Assembly: GCA_964200075.2 (NCBI GenBank)
Contig: CAXNAA020000234.1
Span: 1 to 23,977, forward strand
DNA length: 23,977 bases
Origin: Sphacelaria rigidula
Taxonomy: Eukaryota > Phaeophyceae > Sphacelariales
Reading direction: 5' to 3'
A program made the position numbers and the translations under genes. Of this stretch, positions 9,406 to 18,967 are shown in pieces (positions within the stretch are counted from its first letter, which is position 1; each line of letters begins with the position of its first letter). Below the pieces are notes generated by a model. It searched no databases. It had not been told where the DNA came from and saw only the letters and a program-made list of their open reading frames with translations.

Positions 9406-10852
9406 ATGTGTGAAGACACGCCCTTAGGCTACTTATGTATCAAAAAATAAAACTTGTTGAAAAGTGCATTTTTGGCCCTTCTCCGTCGTTTTCCCCCCGA
9501 AAAGAGGACTAGGCAGCTAGCTGTTGACACCTTGGAATGACTTGCTCTACTCGCTGAGACGGTCCCAGAGCACCTTTGCGTTTGCCGCAGGTCACGGTTT
9601 CGTTTTCGGCCAAACTTGCATTTTCAATTAGCAACGGTCAAGTTACCAAAAAATGTCAGTTTTCCCCCCTGTTTTTAGATAGCTTGACCGTTTGTTATTG
9701 AAAAAGCAAATTTGGCCGAAAACGAAACCGTGACCTACGGCAAACGCAGAGGTGCTCTGGGACCGTCTCAGCGAATAGAACAAGTCATTCCAAGGTGTCA
9801 ACAGCTGCCTAGTCCTCTTTTCGGGGGGAAAACGACGGAGAAGGGCCAAACATGCACTTTTCAACAAGTTTTATTTTTTTATACATAAGAAGTAGCCTTA
9901 CACCGATTCTCGGAGTTGGACTAGAAAACTGCCCGCGCATACTAAACGGCATGACGAAACTTTCGAAGAACGGCGTATATTCCTCCACGTCGCCGTATAC
10001 CGGTCGTCTCAGACGACCCTTCTTCTCTGATGCCAGGACCCTGGGACCCACGTCTGAAATAAAAACAAATAGACACTGCTGTTCGAAAGTTTTATAACAA
10101 AATGTCCCGTAGTATGTGCGTGTACATTTTCCGAGTCGAAAGTCGAGAATCGCCGTGAGCGTTCGCGTATGAATTAATTCCGGGACATGTATGAGCATGA
10201 ACCAGCCGGTGAAGACTGTGTACTTGATGATGAGCAACTGCTGACTCATGTGCATCGTAACACCGAAGCGCTTGTTCATCACACAAACCCAGTCGTTTGA
10301 CCCGCGGTCGAGCTAGGGCCTCCAGCATCGAGGGGGGGTAATTTTCTTCAACTGTTGAACGCATAATCGCGAATCATGTGAACGAGACAAGCGGGAGTCC
10401 AAAACATGGTGCGCGCGGATAAAATCCACCAGCGTAAACAACGAGGTACCCGACACCTGTATCGGACGGGAAAAACGTCTCCGGCGAGAGCTCACTCACC
10501 TCTTCTTCTACCATACTACGAGGCCCTCGTCCTTGTGGCCCCCTCCCCACCGATCCTCGCCGATAGCCTCCGACGACCCGCGATCCCGTTGACATGCCCC
10601 TGCTTCCCCCGGAGTTGGGCGGTATCACCCCTAGTACCTGAGCCGCCTTATCCGTAATGTGTCCGTCTCGCGCGGTCACGTGCTGGCGATACGGGTTATG
10701 GCCCATGACCTTTTCGCCACACGAAGTAGGAGGGAAAAAAACACGACGAGTAAGGACTACCATGACGGAACTGCGTCGTGCACAGCACTGATTGAGAGCG
10801 TTGTCGTGTTCATGGGGTCGAAAAGGTTCATCACCAACAGCGCAAGAGTTCC
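9274..10852 (-). CDS. Multi-exon gene of unknown function
   Basis: Exons inferred on the minus strand are 10852-10761, 10709-10500, 10312-10126, 10053-9902 and 9327-9274. The introns are 51, 187, 72 and 574 bases. Junctions fit in phase: GAAGAAGAG|GTGAGT joins ...CCCTAG|CTC in phase 0; AAAAT|GTACAC joins TTTTATTTCAG|AC in phase 1; GGT|GTAAGG starts the last intron in phase 0. The first acceptor has TATTAAC 14 bases upstream. Exon 2 is Gly/Arg rich at its end. Exon 3 has a hydrophobic stretch (residues about 21-43 of that exon, LLIIKYTVFTGWFMLI) that could be a membrane segment. Exon 4 is mixed and exon 5 ends in a basic KRSKKQ tail. I recognise no family. Exons 2-4 are the best supported; the first and last exons and the true start are uncertain. 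The last intron contains the foldback element 9427-9897. Confidence 0.5.
9427..9897. mobile_element. Foldback element, TTA target duplication (Harbinger-like), in an intron
   Basis: Arms 9427-9645 and 9680-9897 are reverse complements at about 93 percent with a 34-base loop. The ends are GGCTACTTATG and CATAAGAAGTAGCC, flanked by TTA on both sides (9424-9426 and 9898-9900). A 3-bp TWA duplication with ends starting GG is typical of PIF/Harbinger elements and their Tourist-like MITEs. No transposase is encoded. On the minus strand its right edge lies at the 5' end of the last intron of the gene 9274-10852, so that flank G, duplicated TAA and terminal GG spell GTAAGG. Confidence 0.85.
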
Positions 10853-11161
10853 CTATTCAAGGATGTGTTAATACTCGCCAACCGTTTCGGCATGCAGAGG
10901 TATCATGTGTTCCTGTGCCTTGCTCAGGGCTACTGCATCGGGATCTACCCTGAATTGAGATGCCATCTACACTTTGCCCCAGTCTCCTGATTTATCTCCC
11001 GTCCAAACCGAGCTTCGAACTTAACCTCCGTGTGGTGAAAAGAGAGCTCGCGCGATGCGCCGCGACGTCAGGGCGGTACATTCGACATCTCAGTCAAAAA
11101 CGAGCAAAAATCAAGCCTGGTGGACCTTTAACCTCGAAGGATTAGCCCCATCACCCAAACT

Positions 11162-11539
11162 TTGAGAATTACCTCAACTCCAGGTTGCATGCGAACTGCC
11201 GTGACGTGGATTCAGTCGTCCATGGATCACCTCACTCCTAGACATGTACAACGCGACCGACTCTGTTCGTGGATAAACGCTAACGGTCTACTCATCGCAT
11301 GGAGTGAAGATTTCGAACGAGCCGCGCGCCAGGGCGCAGCTAAAATCATCTGCACCAGACCTACCATGTACTTGGAGGCGTTCGGACCCCAACCCACCCC
11401 ACGCAACAGCGGCCATCCCATCGACAGCGAACATGTGGTCATTGTGAATCGAGTCCTTGATTGTATGGCGATGCGAGCGTTCACAACTCACGCAATTGAA
11501 ATAATTGGAATATTAGCACGGAAGGATAAACAAATCTGA
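11162..11539 (+). CDS. Possible hypothetical protein (up to 125 codons)
   Basis: The frame opens at 11162 and closes with TGA at 11537-11539. Possible ATG starts lie at 11188 and 11221, and a possible acceptor (CTCACTCCTAG) just before 11242. Translation looks globular and mixed, with no signal peptide and no recognised domain. It lies on the strand opposite the neighbouring gene models, in what would be an intergenic gap or a long intron. No codon or domain evidence separates it clearly from chance. Confidence 0.2.
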   Translation: MRITSTPGCMRTAVTWIQSSMDHLTPRHVQRDRLCSWINANGLLIAWSEDFERAARQGAAKIICTRPTMYLEAFGPQPTPRNSGHPIDSEHVVIVNRVLDCMAMRAFTTHAIEIIGILARKDKQI

Positions 11540-11543
11540 AGAT

Positions 11544-11943
11544 TTATCTTCGATTCCCGACGGTTGCACCCGATCTTCCCCTGCCACCGATCCACCACAG
11601 CGAAAAAGGGGGCAGGAATCCAACCAACGCTGGATCTCCGAGCCCCTTCCCCCCCTCCAAATTCTCTCCTGCGTGTCCATATACAAACATGACGTTTTCA
11701 AGGGGTAGATATCCCTGTTTGCACTGCGCAGCTGCATAGGCGTTACGCCCTTCCCTGTCCATGTACCTTAGCTGCTTTCGGCGGGACATGTGTTGGCCGT
11801 TCGTTGATACCCAGCAGTTGACGCGCCTTGCTGGGTACGCGCATGTTGTGCGGTAGTACCGAGTACCGGTACGGCATGGAGGCATCGATCTCACGTACGT
11901 CGTACAGCTCCCCCGTGTCGCGGTTGACAACGGTGTATTTTGT
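11544..11943 (-). CDS. Candidate exons of an unrecognised gene
   Basis: A strong acceptor (a T-rich run followed by CGTCCGTCCAG) precedes 11943. The frame then runs 59 codons to AAG|GTACAT at 11767, reading TKYTVVNRDTGELYDVREID at its start, with C-ending codons typical of a coding exon. Downstream, another frame (11723 to the TAA at 11546-11544) reads KQGYLPLENVMFVYGHAGE and on. The two join in phase if 11766-11724 (43 bases, GT...AG) is an intron. The 5' exon is unresolved; a GTGAGA donor lies at about 12084. The second piece could instead splice from ATCG|GTGGCA (about 11590) in phase to 10852, which would make it the 5' part of the gene 9274-10852. Confidence 0.35.
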
Positions 11944-12114
11944 CTGGACGGACGCCGAGGAATAAAACAAAAAACAAAAAGCAAAAAGAGAGGCGAGACC
12001 GTGAGAGGCGTCGTCGTTTTCAACTTCACGATGCATTCAGCAGAATCCAGTAACCGAGAATTGATCCCTCGAGTCTCACCCAAGGTAGAGACAGCGCAAG
12101 GAACTGCGCTCATG

Positions 12115-15100
12115 TCTAGCCGCTGTTTGAGCCATCTGGTCCCGAAACACTTTTTTATTTCTTTCGCTGGGACGTGCCTATAATTGTGTATACAGCTGAC
12201 CTATGAAAGTGAGGACTAAAAGCTCACTTGAAGCTGGGTGCGGAAGGCTTTAGCGGCAAAAATAACAACCTGCGCATCATCCCTGATGACCGCCCACGTC
12301 GATTCGACGGTCCGCAGACGAAATCTCGGCAACGTAATTCGGGTTCATTCGAAAGGTCAATGTTAGTATCGAAATTGGGAGGGGGGGGAACTGCGATTAT
12401 GTGAAACCTCCAAGGACGTAGTACGAGATTGCTTTGCACGTGAAAACGTACGTAACTTGGAATTTCCCGATAGAAATTCTCAAATTAGCGTCTAAAATTG
12501 TTCACGACAGGAGCGAATCGACTGTTCGAAAGTCTTTCTCACCGTCCTGATCTATTTTTCTTCCGGGGGGGGGACTCATGATCTTGCATGCCATACTCAG
12601 GAGATCATTGACCTCGCATCGCTGCAAAGCCGGGACAGAGCACGCCGGGTTTTCGCCGGACCAGGCTCGCAGTCAATCAACAAGCGCCCAGCGCCGCCAT
12701 GTGTGCGGCGAGTCGCATCAAGAGTGGGTGTGAATGAAGGCGGATCATTGTGTCGAAAACTCAGTCGGGATGGCCAACTTGCCGAGGGAAATTAGGAGGG
12801 GGGCGTGGGGGGGGGGGGAGGGGACGGACGGACGGAAAAGAGGTCTTCGATCGGTCGATTTGCTCTCTCCCCAACATTTCGAGGCTCCATATCTCGTAAC
12901 TCGAGTAACAATATCGTCGGAGACACTTTTTTTTCTCATCTTTCATGGCGGAACCAGCTCGTCGTCATGTCTTCAACCATATACCAGTATACGATATTTC
13001 AATTTTAAAATCTTGATGCACCTTTGTCGTAACCACACACCTCATCCCCATGTATTGACAAAATGATTCCCCTCAGCTTTTCTGAGACCGAGTTTATATA
13101 CGTGGAATGAACAGGCTGTCCAAAATACGCTTAGGCGCACACGAATTATGATAATGAGGACGCTTTGTGTGTACCGTCGGACCGTACGCGCGTTGATGCT
13201 ACGTGGGGGGATATATTTTGATAGCTTTTCGTGGGGTTACAGCGGGAATCATGTTCGGCTTCGTACAATCCGAAGTTCACCGTGTCGCGATGAACACGAG
13301 AAAATAATATTAGTAGCCTTCCAGATGTATGGCTGGGGAGGTTTCCGAATCCGCCAGTGTCTGCATGATGAGCTATTTCATGCAGCCATGATTTTTCACT
13401 CAAGCGTAAGTTGATCGTTGGGGAGTAAAAAGCGCGACACCAGCCCAGCCACAACATCACCCCGGCTGAAAAACCGCGATACTGGAGAAACGTGTAGTTA
13501 TGAAGGCATGGACGGATAACACACGGGCGTGGACGCTTTCCGGAGGCAATTAAAAAAAGGAGGAACTACAGCCAGTCGGTATGATCAAGCAGCAACTACT
13601 CCGACCGCCCTGACGAGCCTGTCTGACCAGCAAGTTGGGCGGCAAGGGATAAGCCGTTCACCAACTACGGCAAAACCATCTTACTTTTACTTTCGCATCT
13701 TCGATGGTTGCAAAGAACCACCTGTGCCCTGTTTATGTGGGTACGAACGGGTCCGTCCGTCCGTGAGTAATCGCGGGGCGGTGGAGGGGGGGTACTCATA
13801 CTCATGTAATCAGGGGTAGGGAGGAGGCGACGCGATATTCACTTTTTTGGCGAGGGGTTCTTCGCGGAAATCGGATCGCGGCAGGTGTCGTGCAAGGGTT
13901 TTTTGGTGCGAGAGACAGATGCTGCTGAGCACACCGGCGACGACTTCAACAGAGACGTCTCAAACTCCAGGCTCCCAGTACATTCAAAAGTAAATTACTG
14001 TCAAGTATGTTCCTGTTCAACATACCGCGAACCTCGCAGTTGAGGTAACTCTAATGGGAGTGAACAAAGCTCCACCCACAACTGAGCGATCAAGTCACGA
14101 TTCAAGTTACTACTTCGCCATTTTCGGATGGAGCAGCCAACCCTGCCACGTCACAAGTCACCCACCGTCTTCGGTCTCACCCCAGGCACGAACGGGGCAT
14201 CTTGCACGGCGGAATAAATTCCCGTGCGGGATAATTCAAATTCAGCACACCCATCGCACCTATATCGCATCGCAAAATAATAGGGAACCATGTACGGCTT
14301 TTACTCTGTTGCTGATCACGACAGCGAAGAACTCTCGGAAGGGTCAAGGCTCAGCAGAAAGTGGGTACATGCGATGATCAAAACCCCGTGTTTCACCTCC
14401 CGCGTTCGTGGGGTTCTCGTGAAATAGAACTTCACGCAAGGAACCTAACCAGCATCGGAGAAACACCCCGGGCGATGTGTTCCCACAGCTACAGGAATGT
14501 TGTGATTGCCCGTGCCCACAACAGCTCTAGCAAAATACATATATTATCGCTCTGGGCGCAACACGAGGATTTTTTGGGTCGAACTCAGTCCGCATGCTAC
14601 ATGGTAGAGGGCAACATCGCAGAATTCTTCATATCAAGCGTGAGAATACCACACAAAATGCACTGCACTCCTATCGGTTGCATTACCGACGGACATCAAT
14701 TCCACAAGCGCGCACAAAGCGTAAACCTTCACACGGAAGTGTGTCAGATACAAATTGGTGGTTGTGATCACATGTACATATATATATATATGAGGTAAGC
14801 TCACGCGACAGTTGGACGCAGAGGATAATGGTTGACGCATTATATCTCAACTTCGATCTTCGTCGAACTCTAGACACAACTACAACCTCTACCCAATGCA
14901 TCCCGGGATTCCTGGAGGATGAAGGTTACAGGGAGTGAGTGCCCTTGGAACAGGGTGCGTTGTGGCAGGTCAACTCGCCCCCCCCCTGCGGGCGCTGCTG
15001 ACTACCTAGGACTGTCAACCCCCGAAAAATCCGAAAATGATAGTTTAGACTGAAAACAACTAGTTCTTCAATTCATTCTTTTGATCACGTATGTGAAGAC

Positions 15101-16220
15101 AACAACTCAAGTGATCTCCGATAGCACCCCACTCAGTACCGGCCGCGATAGGAAGATATGGCACATTGACCTATTGCAGCTGCGGAATGGTACGACTCAT
15201 GAGTATCAGTCACGTATGCATTTTGTCCAGAAGCTGCCGGTAACCCCGGGGCTTATGCGTACTCATGACTAACCGCAAGCATGATTAACAGCAAGGGCGT
15301 GAGGCATCTGTGTATGTGTCATAAGGTCGCAACATCAGAACATTTCCACCACAAGGCGTATGACCAGTGTAGAGAAGGAACGCGAACGTGTACTTTTAAA
15401 CGAAATTTGTCCTGCTAATACTGTGCCTCCAGTAATGGCTGGTCAAATTGGTTCAAACATGGCGCGCCATGTGCATGCCACCTTTGCACATGAATACAGC
15501 CGCGTTGTCGGCAAAACCTGTGGCTTTGTTGGTGAACTGCTGCCGCGCCACGAATCAGAATCTAGGTGGCTTGTTTCCTGTTGTCAGGTCTCAGCAGTTG
15601 GATGTGCGGCACAGTATTTTTCAGTCAAGACAGAGGGCACTAAGGTCTGTCCTGCCATCTCTGGGTGCGCTCCGTCAATGTGCACAACGCCATGCATACA
15701 CGGAAGCCCGCGGTTGCATTGAGACATCGGCAACGGGTTCGATGGCAAATGTGATCATCAAACACATACATTTGCCTATTTTGAGCTTGACGCAGAGGGT
15801 CAATGCTGACTCTAAACTGTAATGAGCGTGAACAAGATCCATGTGTGATTGTCCTGAGTCGACTGTAGGGCAAGTATGATTCCCGCATCACCCCACAGAA
15901 ATTGTTCCGCGAGACTGTCAACCAGAAATATTGTTCCAACAATGGGTGTCGCGCCCAAAGGACTGAAAGTGACTGAAAACAGGTGCACTGGTTAAAAACG
16001 TACTTCAGGTAGAATGTCTAGGTCAGAAGAGAGCCCTCCGCATAGGCCGGATATCGTGCTGTTTTACCCTTACTTTTGCTCTACCGCAACGGAGAGCCAG
16101 TACGTACTTGACGCCAAAGGCCGGCATCAATTATGTACCAGTAGAACTTTCACAAATAATGAGAATCACTTCAACAGATTTTTCGGAACACAAATACGTC
16201 TCAGACATGGCATGTCGCAA
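12115..16220. other. Long stretch without a supported gene
   Basis: G or C tracts lie at about 12379-12388, 12565-12573, 12797-12820 and 14978-14986. There is a short (AT)n at about 14777-14791. The longest frame (14361-14798 plus, 145 codons) and the frames at 13146-13460 minus and 15360-15822 plus show no domain and no convincing splice partners. No foldback element or RNA gene was found. Confidence 0.5.
15457..15472. repeat. 16-bp perfect palindrome
   Basis: ACATGGCGCGCCATGT is its own reverse complement. It may be chance or a dyad-symmetric protein-binding site; nothing around it decides this. Confidence 0.5.
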
Positions 16221-16599
16221 TCATAAAAGCAAGATGATGGAAAAACTACAACGGGCACACTTGTAGTTCGAGTACGGCGACGTCCATCTTTCATTCTTCA
16301 CCAGGGGAGGAAAACAGGAAACCTCGATGATGTCGGGGTACGCCTGGCGTTTCGCTTCACGTGCATTTACTGTAAGTATTTAGAAAGGCTTCATTTTCGG
16401 ACCGACAGCAAGCTATCACTGCTACTAATCAGCGCCGATGAAATGAGTAAACTGTTCCCAATTGTGGCATATTTACAAACCCATGAACACCAAGACAGTA
16501 GAGGAGTTTCACATTGCACTTCATCGAGAAGTACGGCGACAAATTGTGAATTTGTGACACTGTTTTCTGGTGCACGTCAAGCTTGCGTTTCACCATCAT
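16221..16599 (-). CDS. Possible two-exon fragment, strand uncertain
   Basis: On the minus strand an ATG at 16599 opens 41 codons rich in Lys and hydrophobic residues to TTT|GTAAAT (16477). An acceptor (TTTCTAAATACTTACAG) ends at 16370, followed by an open stretch with C-ending codons (reading AYPDIIEVSC) to about 16221. Phase fits only if the second exon starts at CAG|GCG, 26 bases downstream of the better acceptor. The plus strand also offers an exon-like 35-codon frame (16267-16371) ending at GTAAGT, but that donor is simply the complement of the minus acceptor. No domain is recognised on either strand. It may belong to the I9-domain gene upstream or be spurious. Confidence 0.2.
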
Positions 16600-17142
16600 A
16601 GCAGACAGACTCTATTTTATTCAGCGACGACGGTGTGGAGGATGGAAAAAGCAGGGTAAACCTTGGTACACCAGGAACATACGCCGTTCCAGAAGAAAAA
16701 TCTCTGGATATCAGCCAGGTGGAACTACTGCGAACTGCGCCAATCAGTTACGACTCACGTCTAACTAAAACAAGAATATCTTGGGGTAGACTGACTCACG
16801 CAGTAGGATATAGGAAATATGTATAAACCTACACCAAGCACCTGAAGATGGTCGCTTGCTAACCGACAACTACAGCCTACTCCTAAATCCACGCCCCAAA
16901 ACAACCGAAGAGCAAAATAACACAATAATCTACGTGCTCATTATTTGCCTCGCCTCAATTTTCAAATTAAAGGTGAAACCGGTAGTCACAGCCACAGCAA
17001 TTTTGCTGACTGGGTGAGACGGGTGTGTCACCAGACAAGGGGCTCCAGCTGTGAGGTAACTCGAGTCTCCGAGATGAGTCGTTGACACAAACTCACCACA
17101 CTGAAATAGATAAAAGCGCTCGGTGTGTTAGAGTACACTCAC

Positions 17143-18169
17143 TTCTCAATCTGCGGTCTTCGATTTGGTTAAGGTTCAGCTGCCCCAGGTGCATGCAGGG
17201 GGTGCTATTTGGCCAGGAGCCTGGTGTTGTGCTTTAAATATAATTTCATCAATTTCCAGGGGGGCGGACCCGTTGGGGTTTCGGATTCTTCTTGCTTGTT
17301 GGGTGTCCCCTGTCTCTCACCTGCAACGTCTCAATGAGCAACTCCTTGCTCAACGCACTGACAACGCGATTCTCGACCACTTTGAGGACTCGGTGATCTA
17401 GTCGGACCTGCGTATTGATTACATGGGCGTTTGCAAAAAACAAATCTCCTTGCTTTCTTGTTCTCGGTCGTGTATGATTTACAGAAACATGAAAGTCAAA
17501 TGTCAGAACACGCAGGAAAAAATATTGAAGACAGTAAGGAGTGAAAGAGGGTGGGGGGATGAAGGGGGGAGATCGAGGACGACAAAATTAGTACTGTACC
17601 GACCCGGCAAATGGTTCCACTTTGACGTCAGAGGGCACGGGGCACGAAAACCAACGAACCCAGAATGCTAGCAGGTACATGAGCTTGGCAACCTCGGCAG
17701 ACTAAAAGTATCATCAGCCTCTCCTGCATAACGAAGAGCCAACCCCCGAAACGAGCCATACTGACTGTGGATAATCAATCTATCGTCGAGGGTGAAATGC
17801 CTCCGCTCTCTTCAAACATACAAAAAATCTCGGAAAACCACACACAAGTTTCCTCACACATACACGACACACTCGCATAATGAAGCAACCGGGTACAAAG
17901 ACACACAGGACCACGTGCACTCTATACTTGATACTAACCTCATCGGCCTTCTGCAAAGGCACGCGGTCAACTGCGAATCCCGTAAAAATGGAGCCATAAG
18001 TAAACGTGGGCTTGTATCCCTTGAGCACGGAAGACAACATTTCGTAGGGAGCCACGGTGGGCTGTAGAATCACGATATATGACTCCGGGATTCGCTTTTC
18101 TCCAATCGCAGCTGCTGCCGGCGCCCGCAGAGGCCGGCTGGCATGCGATGCTCGTGGCCCATTCGTCAT
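17143..18169 (-). CDS. Peptidase inhibitor I9 (subtilisin propeptide-like) protein, partial
   Basis: Exon 1 (18169-17939) starts at an ATG in a good context (aaaATGA). From about residue 28 it encodes SYIVILQP and then FTGFAVDR. Exon 1 ends at GAT GAG|GTTAGT in phase 0. Exon 2 (17407-17321), after a CGCAG acceptor, reads VLKVVENRVV and ends at CAG|GTGAGA, also phase 0. Joined, they give the known I9 layout: a first strand ending in YIV, a central FTGF, and a last strand like V-x-x-V-E-x-x-x-V-V. I9 domains fold and inhibit S8 subtilases, either as propeptides or as small free inhibitors. A tentative exon 3 (17179-17143) follows in phase. I could not find the Asp, His (HGTH) or Ser (GTSMA) motifs downstream. 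The N-terminus is Ala/Arg rich without a hydrophobic signal peptide. So it may be a stand-alone inhibitor, a truncated protease gene, or have distant exons. Confidence 0.65.
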
Positions 18170-18640
18170 TTTCCCCCTTTCCTTCGCTCTAAAAGAAGTT
18201 TTCCCCTTCCCCAGCCCCTACGCTAAAAGCTGGTGGGTCCTTCGTCCTGCTCCTTTCTAGCCTAGCGTCCGATACTTGATCGCGTACTGGCTCACGCTCG
18301 GGTAAAAATGTGTGGGAGGTTTGCTATGAGACGGCCCAATAAAGTTCCTTGTCCGCTGTGCGCCAGCCAGTATTGCTGTGTGGAGATTTCTAATTTTTTC
18401 ACACTACATGTACTCCAGCCACTAATAGCTGCCTCTGTTGTCGTATATATCCCCCTTCTTCTTTATATAACCAAAGCTGGTGCCTCAATACCACGGTAGA
18501 TGCCTGCGTGTCTGCTTGTTTGGTGAGAGTCTTTGAGGCAAGAATGTGCTTTTTCTGCTTTCGATTTTCTAGCCCTACCCATGAGGTTTGATGACCACGG
18601 ATCTGCTGAAAAAGTTCAATCTAGGATGACTACATAAAAT
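18170..18640. other. Intergenic stretch between diverging genes
   Basis: This lies between the minus-strand I9 gene and the plus-strand Cys-rich frame, so promoters of both would be here. A TATATAA-like AT stretch occurs near 18462-18470 and a TCCCCTTCCCC pyrimidine run near 18202-18216. I see no decisive promoter element. Confidence 0.4.
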
Positions 18641-18967
18641 ATGAAATACTACTTGCAATACGTCAACAACTCAGGAATGAAGTCGCTGATGAAGGATATC
18701 AAGTGTACAGCAGTACTACTCGCGCTGGGGTGTGTACTTGGCATAGGTGAATCATGGAAAACTAGATCCCGTTCCTCATCTTCAAATGAGAAGGCGGGGC
18801 ATGTCCGAGTGCTGTTGGAAGACGTGAAGGTGCGGTACAAACCAAAGCCGATTGGCGTCTTCTTTCTCTCAGGTTGTGCGATATGTGAACACTTGCATCA
18901 GGATAAGAACCTGTGCGGACAATGCAGCGATGCGAGTCAACTGTGTAATATGTGGTTTATTCAATAG
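18641..18967 (+). CDS. Possible small secreted Cys-rich protein
   Basis: The frame has 108 codons from the ATG at 18641. A second in-frame ATG at 18677 gives a better N-terminus: basic residues, then the hydrophobic TAVLLALGCVLGI, as in a signal peptide. The last 30 residues hold cysteines in the order C-x2-C-x9-C-x2-C-x6-C with two His between the pairs, resembling a small disulfide or zinc module. A strong acceptor (TTCTTTCTCTCAG) ends at 18872. With the donor at 18747 it makes a 126-base intron, an exact multiple of three. Splicing would therefore remove 42 residues between signal peptide and Cys module without changing frame. No family is recognised. The length alone could be chance. Confidence 0.35.
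   Translation: MKYYLQYVNNSGMKSLMKDIKCTAVLLALGCVLGIGESWKTRSRSSSSNEKAGHVRVLLEDVKVRYKPKPIGVFFLSGCAICEHLHQDKNLCGQCSDASQLCNMWFIQ

Noticed and set aside
10440-10470. SDTGVGY on the minus strand, like the Asp motif of subtilases
   Set aside because: It lies in the predicted intron 10499-10313 and has no partner motifs; taken as coincidence.
14361-14798. 145-codon plus-strand frame
   Set aside because: No recognisable features and ends in an AT microsatellite; its length is expected by chance.
17030-17110. Imperfect inverted repeat around TGTGTCA and TGACACA
   Set aside because: Arms are about 14 bases with gaps, too short and diverged to call an element.
18308-18499. Plus-strand frame starting MCGRFA, as in SRAP (HMCES/YedK) proteins
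   Set aside because: Only the first six residues match. No further SRAP motif follows, the frame becomes hydrophobic and ends after 63 codons, and no good donor follows the start.
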